Part shown: one piece after another, positions 1 to 8,461 of the stretch
How the letters are laid out: every line of letters starts with the position of its first letter
Numbering within the stretch: position 1 is the stretch's first letter
IMG/VR virus record: IMGVR_UViG_3300009499_000003
Coordinates: 1 to 40,639 of that record
Direction: 5' to 3' (one strand)
Length of the DNA stretch: 40,639 bases
Source: a virus
Made by a program: the position numbers and the translations under genes
Notes under the pieces: model-generated
What the model was told of the DNA's origin: nothing
Databases searched by the model: none
The model's input: only the letters and a program-made list of their open reading frames with translations

Positions 1-47
1 GACTGGCAGTCAGAAGGTAGTGGGTTCGAATCCCATCAGCTCCACCA
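1..47 (+). repeat. attL: Left attachment-site core (3' part of tRNA-Ala(GGC))
   Basis: Identical over 47 bp to 40593-40639. It folds as the 3' part of a tRNA: anticodon loop CTGGCAG (3-9), variable loop 15-19, T-arm 20-36 with loop TTCGAAT, acceptor strand CAGCTCC (37-43), discriminator A44 and CCA 45-47. The anticodon GGC and T at tRNA position 70, which would pair with G3, are alanine identity features. A tyrosine integrase starts just downstream, as expected for tRNA-targeting phages. The 5' half of the tRNA lies outside the window. Confidence 0.9.
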
Positions 48-124
48 TGAAGCTAAATTGGGCAAATAATCGAGAAATTAAGGGGTTAATACCATCTGAT
101 TTCTTGCGGTTTATATCTAAAGAG

Positions 125-1012
125 ATGCTTTTAGATAATCTAATTTCCAAATCTGTAGCTGATTCTTTACAGGAATTTCTGATAGACCTCAAAATCGAGG
201 AGCGAAGCCCAAAGACAATTTTATTCTACCGGGACCGCCTGAAGTGGTTTGTGAATTTCATTAAGCCCTATACATTATTAAAAGACATCGAAATCGGCGA
301 CATCAAACAGTATTTCAGCGCTCAGAACAGCCAGCATATCTACGCCTACCATGCCAAGTATCGAGCATTGAGAGCCTTCCTTAACTGGTGCGTTAAGCAG
401 AATTATATCCTGGAAAGCCCACTCACCTTCAACCCTCCAAAACTCCCCGACATTATCAAGCCTGCTTTCACCGATGATGAATTGAGGGCAATAATCAAAG
501 CCTGCACAGGCTCATTGGGACTGAGGAATAAAGCGATGATATTAGTTTTAATTGACACTGGGATTCGCCGGGAAGAATTGGCGGGACTTAAAATAACAGA
601 TATTAACCTGGATGCTCACCTTATATCTGTAATAGGCAAGGGCAGGAAGCAACGGCTGATACCCATATCCCCCACCACGCTGAAAGCTATCTGGCAATAT
701 ATCAAGGCGAGAAGGAATCCCAGTGAATCCTTATGGCTTACTGAAGAAGGCAGATCCCTTACTGGGGACGGCATAGGACAGACTATTCAGAACTTAATGA
801 GCCGTGCCGGGATAAAGCACAAAGGAGCTCATACCTTTCGCCATACCTTCGCCAACAATTTCCTTGACAATGGTGGCGATCCGCTAGACCTACAGTATCT
901 TTTAGGTCATGCCTCTCTCAAAATGGTAGAGAACTATTCCCGCGCCCACAAACAGCGCCGAGCATTGAAGGCTCTGGAAAAACAAAGACCGGTTGACAGG
1001 TTGATGAAATAA
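125..1012 (+). CDS. int: Tyrosine recombinase / phage integrase
   Basis: This is the site-specific recombinase that joins attP and attB in the tRNA. Counted from the GTG at 20, the catalytic set is complete: Arg183 (TGIRREEL), Lys207 (GKGRK), His271 and Arg274 (HTFRH), His297 (LLGH) and the nucleophile Tyr306 (ENYSRA). A SAM-like core-binding domain precedes it, from about residue 45. The frame is open from position 20, but those first codons translate the tRNA 3' end, so ATG125 is preferred; ATG47 is the alternative. The ribosome site is weak. The stop abuts a terminator for the opposing transcript. On the attP circle the gene lies downstream of the repressor unit. Confidence 0.93.
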   Translation: MLLDNLISKSVADSLQEFLIDLKIEERSPKTILFYRDRLKWFVNFIKPYTLLKDIEIGDIKQYFSAQNSQHIYAYHAKYRALRAFLNWCVKQNYILESPLTFNPPKLPDIIKPAFTDDELRAIIKACTGSLGLRNKAMILVLIDTGIRREELAGLKITDINLDAHLISVIGKGRKQRLIPISPTTLKAIWQYIKARRNPSESLWLTEEGRSLTGDGIGQTIQNLMSRAGIKHKGAHTFRHTFANNFLDNGGDPLDLQYLLGHASLKMVENYSRAHKQRRALKALEKQRPVDRLMK

Positions 1013-1019
1013 AAAAATC

Positions 1020-1039
1020 ACCCTGGATTTCTCCAGGGT
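1020..1039 (-). terminator. Intrinsic terminator of the leftward transcript
   Basis: A perfect 8-bp stem (ACCCTGGA/TCCAGGGT) with a TTTC loop. Read on the minus strand it is followed by GATTTTTTTATTTC, a clear U-tract; on the + strand no T-run follows. It therefore stops the long leftward late transcript from entering the integrase antisense. Confidence 0.85.
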
Positions 1040-1079
1040 ATAATTAAAAAAGGCGTATTAAATTGGTTTCGAGTATAAG

Positions 1080-1125
1080 AACATAGGTCTCTATGTTTAA
1101 TGCCCTTTCTTGAGGCTCTCAGGGC
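1080..1125 (-). other. Two extra hairpins before the terminator
   Basis: AACATAG/CTATGTT (1080-1086/1091-1097, loop GTCT) and GCCCT/AGGGC (1102-1106/1121-1125) lie between the last leftward gene and the terminator. Neither has a good U-tract. They may protect the 3' end of the late mRNA. Confidence 0.4.
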
Positions 1126-1142
1126 GTGTTCAGCTTAATCAG

Positions 1143-1337
1143 TTACTTCTTCCTGCCACCGTTTAGCCTGTTCAGCATCCGGGCTTCTCCATTCAGCATA
1201 TCAGCTTCCTTAACCAATTCCCTGAACCGTGCCTCTAATCCCTGCCGTTGGGCGATGTTCTGGTTCATCTCCTCGACTACGGCTTTCTGGCGTTTCTTTA
1301 AGTCTGCCTGTGCTTCCTTTATATCCTTTATATCCAT
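1143..1337 (-). CDS. Small charged coiled-coil protein
   Basis: A 64-residue protein, nearly all predicted helix, rich in Lys, Glu, Gln and Arg with a heptad-like pattern. It has a strong ribosome site (AAGGAGGTATC before ATG) and is the last gene of the leftward structural transcript. I recognise no family and no membrane segment. Its ribosome site overlaps the -35 box of the divergent promoter at 1347, so the two transcription units abut. A minor virion or assembly protein is possible from position only. Confidence 0.6.
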   Translation of the reverse strand: MDIKDIKEAQADLKKRQKAVVEEMNQNIAQRQGLEARFRELVKEADMLNGEARMLNRLNGGRKK

Positions 1338-1346
1338 GATACCTCC

Positions 1347-1374
1347 TTGACAAATTATTGGGATAGGGTATATT
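1347..1374 (+). promoter_or_regulatory. Sigma70-type promoter for the membrane gene at 1383
   Basis: TTGACA (1347-1352), 16-bp spacer, TATATT (1369-1374). The predicted start of transcription (about 1381) almost coincides with the ATG at 1383, implying a leaderless or near-leaderless mRNA. Confidence 0.7.
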
Positions 1375-1382
1375 TTGAGAAT

Positions 1383-1706
1383 ATGGCGGAATTATTGTAT
1401 AAGTTAAAACGCCTAGAGCATATAAAACTGGCGATTGTTTTCGTTGCCTTGAATATGCTCGATGCCCTCTTTACTGATATGATTCTCAACGCTGGCGGGA
1501 CTGAATTAAACCCGATGATGCGTCCCCTATGGGAGCAAGCTAGATGGATACCTTGGAGTGTTGAAATTGGCAGCACCTTACTTGTTGCATTTGCCTTTCT
1601 GATATTAGCAACTTACACACCTCGCCTGATAAAGGTAGTGCTTATTGTCTTAATAATTTGTATGGCTGCTGCTTGTATCCACAATGGAGTTGTTCTATTC
1701 ACTTAA
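1383..1706 (+). CDS. DUF5658-like small membrane protein
   Basis: A 107-residue protein with about three hydrophobic segments. The N-terminal pattern NMLDALFTDMILNAGGTELN, then NPMM, is typical of the DUF5658 family (integral membrane, function unknown). An upstream in-frame TTG at 1347 lies inside the -35 box, so ATG1383 is the likely start. The gene is on the opposite strand to the late genes and has its own promoter. That arrangement suggests expression from the prophage, as in a lysogenic-conversion gene; the role itself is inference. Confidence 0.72.
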   Translation: MAELLYKLKRLEHIKLAIVFVALNMLDALFTDMILNAGGTELNPMMRPLWEQARWIPWSVEIGSTLLVAFAFLILATYTPRLIKVVLIVLIICMAAACIHNGVVLFT

Positions 1707-1714
1707 TCCTATAT

Positions 1715-4069
1715 TTAGTATGCGTTATCCTGGAGAACTCGCCAGCCTACTCCGCTTCGATAATAACAAATTAGGTTTTTTGTGGTGTCATAATAAAGCC
1801 TACCTCCGAAGTTAGATGGGTTGGAGCTTTTCGCAGGCAAATTCAAGAATTGTCCACTCGACATGTCAATTCCATGACCACTGAGTGGTGTCAAGCCAAT
1901 ATTCCCATCATGTGCTATGAGAAAAATGCCTTTAGTGCTGCCTATCATGAGTCCTCCTACATCCCCATAGATAGATCCCCGTGGTAAACCACCAGATGTC
2001 TTGAAATAAATCTCTTCTCCCTTGATAGTGATACCACTACTATCTAGCACAACTTTTCCGCCAGCTTGGGAGAATATCGTGCCTGTTATTGTGCCACCAT
2101 AAATTCGGTTTCCAGATAAAGTTCCGACGAGAATATTGTCCGCTGTAATCAAGCTGGACTTAATATAACCACCCTCAACTATCGTTGTCCCCAGTTTAGC
2201 TTTCTCTACCATATCTTCATAGGCCATCTCACCAACGATGCTAGCTGTATGGTCGGCATTTATAGGAGGCTTTGAACCTGTAATCCAATAGTAAGATTGG
2301 GGATGAGCAGATGTCTGGTCGGCATCAGGGTCTGTGCATTTGGCATCAGAATTAGCTGTAGGCAATGAACCATCTACACCAGCTCCGCCTGTTAATATAA
2401 TCTTTCCTGCTGATATAGCTGTCTTTTTAACCAATCCATAATCATCCCCTATCTGAACTTTATCCAGCAAAACCAGCCCATCAGGTGATAGGCTAGCCAG
2501 TTTAGTATGTGATGTAAGAAGCCCCTTATTTAAGGCATCTATCTCGGCTTGCTCAATCGTAAACCAAGCAGAACCCGTCCAGCGCTTAATTATGGGTTCT
2601 GCGCCAGAGGTATCAATCCAGTATTCTCCTACATCAACTCCAGTCGGAGCAGTATCTTGTCGGCGAATCCCTGCCTCGTCTGAATCAGGAGAGAATCTTA
2701 TGTAGTATTTCATTCCCTCCCACAGAGTCAGCCCAGTCTCACCATTAAGATTCATTTTCCTTGCCCGATAGTAGGATTCCCCTTCAGGTAAATTGTCAAA
2801 GGTATCCCCGATCTTAGACAGGTCAATCGTATTGTCCGGGTCAATCCACACAAAGTCCATATTGTCGGCCAGGATATGCTCGGCGTAGAGGTCGCCAACT
2901 TGTAGGCGAGAGAAGTATTGACCGGCATCGGTATAAGTCTCCAGCTCCTTGAGTAGCTTCTGGTAACGAAGTGCATCAAACCAGTTACCGAAGCCGAAGG
3001 TCATCATCCACTTATCACCACCGAACCTTCGGTGAATATAGCCAAGATTGCCAGTTCTGGTATCGCCTTGCCTTGAGTCGGTTACCTTTACATAGTCAAA
3101 GACTTCAGCCCCAACATTGATTCTAATTTCAGCTTGCCCTCTCGCAGAGCCCATTTCTGCTTTAGATATAAGTGCCTCAGCTATATCTTGAGCCTGGGCG
3201 TTGCTTTCTAATCTGGTTTGGAAGAACTTAGTTTTCTTTGCTTTAGAGGGAAGGTCATCATAGCCATCAATAGCAGCTTCACCTGAATATTGAGGATCAT
3301 CGTCTGGCTGGCTTTCCACAACGAACCTGTTTGGTCGAATAAGGGTATTCCTGTATGCCTTGCTGAAGAACTGATGAGCGCCTTTATCGAGGCTGTATTC
3401 TGAATCGCAGTCAGTTCCAGAGGTAACATGCTTCATTATGTGAATCTTGCCATCGTCTTCAAATCTCGGCACATTTGCCGTGTAGTCGAGGACTTTCCGA
3501 AAGGCAGATAACCTTGAACTATTTTTATAAATCCTCAGATTGTCTTTAGGCTTGTAAGTATCTGCAAGTGAATCGTATCCCGTATCCCATACTACCTCGT
3601 AAGCGTGGCAATGAGTGAATGGGGCTAAGGTAGCTCCAGCAATAGCATCTATCAATGTTTTAACTGTGTCCTCATTATCTTCCTCTGGTAGATAGCTTTC
3701 ACTGGCTTCATCCTCAGCCATTGAATTGGGAATACCCTCAAGGAAAAGTGTGCAGCTTAGATTATTGGGGTCGGAGTCAAACTGCTGGTCCATGACAGAA
3801 AGAGAGGCAGTTGCCGAATATTCATCGGCAAAGCCATAGGAGATAACAGCATCATAGCCCCTCAAGTCTATGTCATCGAGTGCATGGTCTCTGTTATGTA
3901 GGACGATCTTGGCCCGGTGAGAATACATCTCCTCATCGTGTTCAGAAGGTAGTATCCTGTCCTTCTCATAAGTGTAGCTACTCCCCTGTTTTGTGAGTAC
4001 AATCTTGTACAGAGGATTTAGAGCCCCTGCCTGCTGTGCTGCTTTTAGAGTATCGCTTAATGTTCTCAT
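1715..4069 (-). CDS. Tail-tip / baseplate-hub-like protein with C-terminal receptor-binding-like region
   Basis: A 784-residue structural protein. The middle, around residues 190-380, has the composition of phage hub (Tal or gp27-like) proteins: an element like DYVKVTDSRQGD followed by an aromatic-rich FGFGNWFD stretch. Around residue 490 is an IDT-x-KRWTGSAW motif common in tail fibres. The C-terminal 250 residues are Gly/Thr/Ile-rich repeats (GNRIYGGTITGTIF) suggestive of a beta-helical fibre. It overlaps the upstream gene by 4 bp. It probably forms the distal tail or host-contact structure. The assignment rests on sequence character and position. Confidence 0.68.
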   Translation of the reverse strand: MRTLSDTLKAAQQAGALNPLYKIVLTKQGSSYTYEKDRILPSEHDEEMYSHRAKIVLHNRDHALDDIDLRGYDAVISYGFADEYSATASLSVMDQQFDSDPNNLSCTLFLEGIPNSMAEDEASESYLPEEDNEDTVKTLIDAIAGATLAPFTHCHAYEVVWDTGYDSLADTYKPKDNLRIYKNSSRLSAFRKVLDYTANVPRFEDDGKIHIMKHVTSGTDCDSEYSLDKGAHQFFSKAYRNTLIRPNRFVVESQPDDDPQYSGEAAIDGYDDLPSKAKKTKFFQTRLESNAQAQDIAEALISKAEMGSARGQAEIRINVGAEVFDYVKVTDSRQGDTRTGNLGYIHRRFGGDKWMMTFGFGNWFDALRYQKLLKELETYTDAGQYFSRLQVGDLYAEHILADNMDFVWIDPDNTIDLSKIGDTFDNLPEGESYYRARKMNLNGETGLTLWEGMKYYIRFSPDSDEAGIRRQDTAPTGVDVGEYWIDTSGAEPIIKRWTGSAWFTIEQAEIDALNKGLLTSHTKLASLSPDGLVLLDKVQIGDDYGLVKKTAISAGKIILTGGAGVDGSLPTANSDAKCTDPDADQTSAHPQSYYWITGSKPPINADHTASIVGEMAYEDMVEKAKLGTTIVEGGYIKSSLITADNILVGTLSGNRIYGGTITGTIFSQAGGKVVLDSSGITIKGEEIYFKTSGGLPRGSIYGDVGGLMIGSTKGIFLIAHDGNIGLTPLSGHGIDMSSGQFLNLPAKSSNPSNFGGRLYYDTTKNLICYYRSGVGWRVLQDNAY

Positions 4070-4572
4070 TTTACCCTAACAGAATAATGTCCTATGCTTG
4101 TCCTAGCAGTATCGCCGGTGCCGTCAATAACTTCTGCCAAGCCCTGCCACCATCCCTTAGCAGAGTCCACCGTTGTATTGTAGAAATGCTGGTAGATGCC
4201 ATCTTCAATCTTACCATCCACAACGATCTCCTCACCATAAACACAATAAATCTCATAGCTCTCGCCCTCATCCATAATGTCGGTGTCAAGGGTAACATCA
4301 GACGGGCTGGTGTATCCGGTTATCGTGGCAGTGGTCTTATCGGTGACATTGTAGATAACCTTGCCGACATCATTGGCGGTAAACTGATTCTTAATAGTGT
4401 CAATAAGGTGGTCTGCTGTGAGTGCAGTCGCCTTGCCACTTCTCGGGCCTTCAGGTTCAGCCCAAGTAATCAAAACTGAATCTGGCTTAACCAGGGCATC
4501 ATCGTCATCGTAAACATATACGAGAGTTCTTATGGTTGCTTTCGCTGTAAATTCTGTGATAACTTCTATCAT
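4066..4572 (-). CDS. Hypothetical tail-region structural protein
   Basis: A 168-residue acidic, beta-rich protein. The first half has an Ig-like alternation (ATIRTLVYVYDDDDALV). No signal peptide or membrane segment is present. It overlaps the downstream tail-tip gene by 4 bp and lies 2 bp after the repeat gene at 4575, so it is co-translated with tail genes. I recognise no family. A virion or tail-attachment role is inferred from position. Confidence 0.6.
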   Translation of the reverse strand: MIEVITEFTAKATIRTLVYVYDDDDALVKPDSVLITWAEPEGPRSGKATALTADHLIDTIKNQFTANDVGKVIYNVTDKTTATITGYTSPSDVTLDTDIMDEGESYEIYCVYGEEIVVDGKIEDGIYQHFYNTTVDSAKGWWQGLAEVIDGTGDTARTSIGHYSVRVK

Positions 4573-4574
4573 TT

Positions 4575-4985
4575 TTACACTCCTGTTAAAATCCTTACTT
4601 TACGATATAGACTGGTAAGCACATTCACCTTGCGGTTCTGGGTGGTAACGATTATCAACCTTAGTTTCCTGCCTATAATACCCCAACTACTAATTGCGAT
4701 AGCTTTTAGTCCTAGATAGGCTGTCTGCATCCTTGTTAAAGAGAGTGTCCTGATGGCCGTAGTTTTTAACCCTAGATAGGCAATACCGCTCCTGATGTAA
4801 TGCTCCACAATAGACATTGCACTAGTGGCTTTTAAGCCGAGTAAGGCAATTCCAGCCCTGGATAAAACTAAGCCCCTTGAGCCAGAACACAACAATCCAA
4901 GATAGGCAATGCCAGTCCGAATGTACGCTGTTAATGTCTGGAAGGCATTTTTCTGTACAAAATCACTTTGAAAAGCTCCAGCCAT
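4575..4985 (-). CDS. Short LGL-repeat protein, paralogue of the C-terminus of the gene at 5802
   Basis: 136 residues. The N-terminal AGAFQSDF...NAFQT resembles GAFQ-type motifs in phage virion proteins. Four repeats of about 20 residues follow, each with a YLGL or LLGL core (Leu-Gly-Leu near residues 29, 49, 71 and 91). The last 30 residues match the end of the gene at 5802 at 24 of 30 positions (shared IVTTQNRK and NVLTSLYRK). The 3' DNA is also alike: 70 of 81 bases in my alignment. This is a partial duplication of that gene's repeat domain with a different N-terminus. Confidence 0.65.
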   Translation of the reverse strand: MAGAFQSDFVQKNAFQTLTAYIRTGIAYLGLLCSGSRGLVLSRAGIALLGLKATSAMSIVEHYIRSGIAYLGLKTTAIRTLSLTRMQTAYLGLKAIAISSWGIIGRKLRLIIVTTQNRKVNVLTSLYRKVRILTGV

Positions 4986-5000
4986 TATTTAACTCCAACT

Positions 5001-5786
5001 CTATGTATCGGCATATTCCACACTAGCTTTGACAGACGTAATTATACCAGCATCAACACAACCTGAATCGAACTCCATAGTGAATTTTTGGCTAATAAGG
5101 CTCTGGAAAATACAGATACAACCCCTATCATTCGCTTGCACAGCCTTGATCCACTGTCTCTTGCCTGCATTGTAGGCTTCGTAAGGATGAAAGTTTACAC
5201 CCCGATTACCATCAAAATTACCTTCATTATCGTAGTGCATGGCAAATATCAAAATGGCTTCAGTCGTTGCTGGCACTTCAGCACTGACATCAACATCAAA
5301 GTAACCTGCATTGGCATTAGTTTGAGATTGGCAAGTTATGACATCATCGTCTGCCCAATCGTCTGTGCTTGATTCAGTGGTAATGGTATTTGTTCCTAAA
5401 TTTATTGATACTATCTTCCTAGAATTGCCCCTAGTGGTGTTGTGAAGAATAATCCTACCCCAATAGCTAGCACCTGAAGCCAAGCCATTAAGAGCGTTTT
5501 CGTTAGCTTCACCATCATAGACTACCGATGTGGCACTAGGAGAGCCATTTATCACAGCAGAGAATGGACTAGCAGCACCATTCGCTATGCGTATAATCTC
5601 GCCAGCAATGGGCGCTACGATAAGGTTTCGCAATCTCCCAGCAGATGCCCCGAAGTCTTGGCTGAGATGTGTTTTGTCAATGGTATCGGCTTCTATCGTA
5701 TGGTCAGCGTTCCAGTCAACAGGGCGGACTAGAGTCTCGTCTGCTCCATCTTCTACTTCGCTTTCAAATTGATGCTTTATTGCCAT
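5001..5786 (-). CDS. Tail or fibre-type structural protein
   Basis: 261 residues, beta-rich, no membrane segment. The N-terminus carries a VRPVDWNADHTI motif of the kind seen at the start of phage tail or fibre proteins. The centre is Ser/Thr/Ala/Gly-rich, with a SYWGRIILHNTTRGNSRKI stretch typical of a beta-sandwich. It sits between the two genes that share the LGL-repeat cassette. Function beyond a virion surface component is not evident. Confidence 0.6.
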   Translation of the reverse strand: MAIKHQFESEVEDGADETLVRPVDWNADHTIEADTIDKTHLSQDFGASAGRLRNLIVAPIAGEIIRIANGAASPFSAVINGSPSATSVVYDGEANENALNGLASGASYWGRIILHNTTRGNSRKIVSINLGTNTITTESSTDDWADDDVITCQSQTNANAGYFDVDVSAEVPATTEAILIFAMHYDNEGNFDGNRGVNFHPYEAYNAGKRQWIKAVQANDRGCICIFQSLISQKFTMEFDSGCVDAGIITSVKASVEYADT

Positions 5787-5801
5787 AATTAACTCCCTTG
5801 C

Positions 5802-7721
5802 TTACTCTGTTAAAATCCTTATCTTGCGGTATAGGCTGGTAAGCACATTCAACTTGCGATTCTGAGTGGTAACGATTACCAATTTTAATGCTCTGCCTGG
5901 AACACCCAAACTACCAATAACTTTGAGGCCCAATAGAGCGGTTTTGGCTCTGGATAATGCTAAACTCCTTGTTCCAACAGCTTTCAGCCCCAGTAGTGCA
6001 GTATTTAATCTGGTAAGGGCAATACTCCGACTGGCGGTAATCTTCAAGCCTAAATAAACTGTGCCAGTGCGAATATATGGTATGATTAGGACACCCGTTG
6101 TTTTCAGTCCCAATAATGCCGTGTCTGCTCTTGTTAAAGTTATTGCCTTTGTCGCTGTCGCCTTCAAGCCCAATAAAGCCGTCTCCGCTCTGGTTAGAAC
6201 GATTGGCCTTGTGCCTGCAACTGCTAATCCTAGATAGACAATGCCTTCCTTGGTGTAATGTCCTAATGTGGACATTGCACCAATAGCTTTCAATCCCAGT
6301 AATGCGGTCTTAGAACGGCTCAAGGCTATTGTTCTTGAACCCGTAGCAAGCAAACCTAGTAAGGCGGTGCCTGTTTTAGCTGCATAATCAACAGTCTCTG
6401 ATGCTGTCGCTTTCAGTCCAAGCAGAGCCGTTTGTGCTCTGACAGGAGTTATTATTCTACTAGCCGTTGCTTTTAATCCTAATAAAGTAGTATCCTCTCT
6501 GCTCAAAGCCCAACTTCGGGTAGCTGTAGCAAGCAAACCGAGTAAACCTGTATCACTTCTTACATAGCCTACAGGTCGTGTGCCAGCTCCTACTAGACCT
6601 AGTGAGGCTGTGCCTGAGCGGACATACTGCTGTCCCCATGCCAAATCAGCACTGGCATAGTATTTTAGGGTCGTCCCATCTACAAATATAAAGGTAAAGC
6701 CAGTTTTAGTTGTTTGCCTAGCGTCTAAATGTCTCGCACAGAGGGTATTGGGATACCATTTGTTAGTATCTCCTGAAGTTAAGTCCTCTACGCTTCCCCA
6801 CGAACTGCTGTGCTTGATATGTCGGACTTGCCAATAGTTCGAGCTTGGCGTTTCGCCATACCAGACAACATTTAGATAATTGTTCGAGTCAACAGCGATT
6901 GATGGCTCATAGTGTTCATGTTCATCGGAAGTTATGTTCTCAATCGTCTGCCAGGAATCGGTATATTTCCTATATCGGATTTGGAAGTAATGGGTAGAGC
7001 CTGAATGATTCCCATACCAGACAACATGGACGTAATTGTTTCCATCAACCGCTATGCAGGGGCAATCCTGATAGTATTCTGAATCCTCCAGCTTAACAAT
7101 ATCCTGCCAGGAATCAGTGAATTTCCTGTATTCAATATTGTCGCCTGCCCAAACGATATGTAGGTAGTCATTGCCGTCTATGGCTATGGACGGCTCATAA
7201 TTACTGTAGCTCGCAGAGGTAAGATTGGTTATCCCACTCCACGAAGTAGTATATTTTATGTATCTGATTTGGTAATAAGTGGCTGACTCGGAGTGATTAC
7301 CGTTCCAGACTATATGAAGATAGTCATTGCTGTCTATAGCTATGGACGGATAATCCTGGGTATAGTAGCCAGATGTTAGGTCTGATATGTCACCCCAAGA
7401 GCCGTCATATTTCCTATACCTGATTTGACGCAGGTCTGGGGATGATTCTGAATACCCGCTCCACACGACATGAAGGTTATCGTTAGAGTCAACAGCTATT
7501 GATGGCTCAAGTTGATGGTAGCTCCCTGAAGTTAATGCTTCCTCAGTCCATGTCTCACCCTCATCGCTTGAATAAGCATGGTAGATTTGCGATTTATAAA
7601 ATTCATCATTGCGGTAGTAAACGGCATGCAAAACACCATCGGTAGTTCTGACTAACTTTCTTGCACTTAGATATGAAGTGCTAAGCTCATGTGTGTCAGT
7701 CGTTATCGTTGCATAGGGCAT
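5802..7721 (-). CDS. Beta-propeller / LGL-repeat surface protein
   Basis: 639 residues in two parts. Residues 1-360 hold five to seven blades of about 50 residues: EPSIAVDSNDNLHVVWSG, then an aromatic stretch, then IRYRKYDGSW. This is the pattern of sialidase/BNR-like beta-propellers; sialidase catalytic residues cannot be confirmed. Residues 366-609 are twelve 19-23-residue repeats around TALLGLKATASR. A 30-residue tail follows that is shared with the gene at 4575. It overlaps the preceding gene by one base. It is probably a receptor- or glycan-binding virion protein. Confidence 0.66.
   Translation of the reverse strand: MPYATITTDTHELSTSYLSARKLVRTTDGVLHAVYYRNDEFYKSQIYHAYSSDEGETWTEEALTSGSYHQLEPSIAVDSNDNLHVVWSGYSESSPDLRQIRYRKYDGSWGDISDLTSGYYTQDYPSIAIDSNDYLHIVWNGNHSESATYYQIRYIKYTTSWSGITNLTSASYSNYEPSIAIDGNDYLHIVWAGDNIEYRKFTDSWQDIVKLEDSEYYQDCPCIAVDGNNYVHVVWYGNHSGSTHYFQIRYRKYTDSWQTIENITSDEHEHYEPSIAVDSNNYLNVVWYGETPSSNYWQVRHIKHSSSWGSVEDLTSGDTNKWYPNTLCARHLDARQTTKTGFTFIFVDGTTLKYYASADLAWGQQYVRSGTASLGLVGAGTRPVGYVRSDTGLLGLLATATRSWALSREDTTLLGLKATASRIITPVRAQTALLGLKATASETVDYAAKTGTALLGLLATGSRTIALSRSKTALLGLKAIGAMSTLGHYTKEGIVYLGLAVAGTRPIVLTRAETALLGLKATATKAITLTRADTALLGLKTTGVLIIPYIRTGTVYLGLKITASRSIALTRLNTALLGLKAVGTRSLALSRAKTALLGLKVIGSLGVPGRALKLVIVTTQNRKLNVLTSLYRKIRILTE
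5895..6626 (-). repeat. Array of twelve diverged ~60-bp coding repeats
   Basis: This DNA encodes the twelve LGL repeats of the gene at 5802. The gene at 4575 has four more at about 4670-4925. The copies are degenerate at DNA level but keep phrases such as GGCTTTTAAGCC-like segments for Leu-Gly-Leu-Lys. They are in frame and protein-coding, and could support recombination between the two genes. Confidence 0.7.
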
Positions 7722-8107
7722 TAGCTTCCTTGCTTAGATTGAACTTTGATGGTTTGGGTTACAGTGTCGCCAGCCGCAAATGTAATCGAGGTAGCCCACT
7801 CATGGAAAGCCTGTAGTGTAGGATCCGCAGCGCCACAAAATATGCCAGCACCATAGATAGTGTCAGCTCCAGGCTCCCAAGCCGATTTTGCCATTACTAT
7901 CGTGTCATCAGTCTTGGTGACGGTTTCGAGTGTCGGCGAAACTGCTTGCCTGGTGAGTTCGTCAGCAAAGTCCGCGGTGTCTACACCGAAGCCACCCATG
8001 GCCTCACCGCACAAGCTCAGGTGAGTGAAACTAGCTGGCGCATCACCTTTGAGCAGCTTGCTCACACTCTGAAATAGTTTTGCTGTAGGGATTGCTCTTT
8101 CAGCCAT
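7721..8107 (-). CDS. Hypothetical virion protein
   Basis: 128 residues, no membrane segment. The first half is helical and the second beta-rich (SITFAAGDTVTQTIKVQ), a pattern common in small capsid or tail components. It lies between the zinc-ribbon gene and the propeller gene and is preceded by an AGGAGG ribosome site (AAGGAGGTAAAAA before ATG). I do not recognise the family; neck, tail or adhesin-base roles are all possible. Confidence 0.58.
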   Translation of the reverse strand: MAERAIPTAKLFQSVSKLLKGDAPASFTHLSLCGEAMGGFGVDTADFADELTRQAVSPTLETVTKTDDTIVMAKSAWEPGADTIYGAGIFCGAADPTLQAFHEWATSITFAAGDTVTQTIKVQSKQGS

Positions 8108-8110
8108 TTT

Positions 8111-8461
8111 TTACCTCCTTAAAAGATTCTTAATCCTTAGTTTGATTGTCTCTGTTGCTATATTTGGTGGAAGCTCGCCTGTCCTGAGATATTCAGGAAT
8201 CGTATCTCGCCTATGTCTCATCGCATACCTTATTCTTTGTTTCTGATATTGATTCCCCCAATAGCTTTCAGCCTCTTTGGAATTAAAGGCAACAAGTAAC
8301 TCGCCTATATTTCTGCCACAATTAGGGCATCGGCGAATATCTGGCTTTTCACCCTCTTGCTCGATTACCTCAAGGGGAATGTGGCATTTCTCGCAATTCC
8401 CGCTTCTGATTTCCGTGAAACCCTCTGCCTCAGTTCCTGCCGTAGTAATACATTTCGCCAT
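8111..8461 (-). CDS. Zinc-ribbon protein in the head-tail gene cluster
   Basis: A 116-residue product if translation begins at ATG8461, which overlaps the stop of the upstream gene as TAATG. An upstream in-frame TTG8485 is less likely. Two CxxC pairs (CEKC and CPNC) about 25 residues apart form a classic zinc ribbon in the N-terminal half. The C-terminal half is basic and helical (YAMRHRRDTIPEYLR, IKLRIKNLLRR). This suggests a nucleic-acid-binding or structural role. No family was recognised. Confidence 0.6.
   Translation of the reverse strand: MAKCITTAGTEAEGFTEIRSGNCEKCHIPLEVIEQEGEKPDIRRCPNCGRNIGELLVAFNSKEAESYWGNQYQKQRIRYAMRHRRDTIPEYLRTGELPPNIATETIKLRIKNLLRR

Noticed and set aside
10-192. 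60-residue minus-strand frame over the left att site
   Set aside because: Antisense to the tRNA and integrase start; no ribosome site.
1126-1350. 74-residue + strand frame
   Set aside because: Antisense to the coiled-coil gene; Ser/Phe-rich as expected for a shadow.
4036-4479. 147-residue + strand frame
   Set aside because: Shadow of the tail gene at 4066-4572; no ribosome site and atypical composition.
5895-6626. CRISPR-like array
   Set aside because: Repeats are in-frame, degenerate, about 60 bp, without unique spacers; they encode protein repeats.
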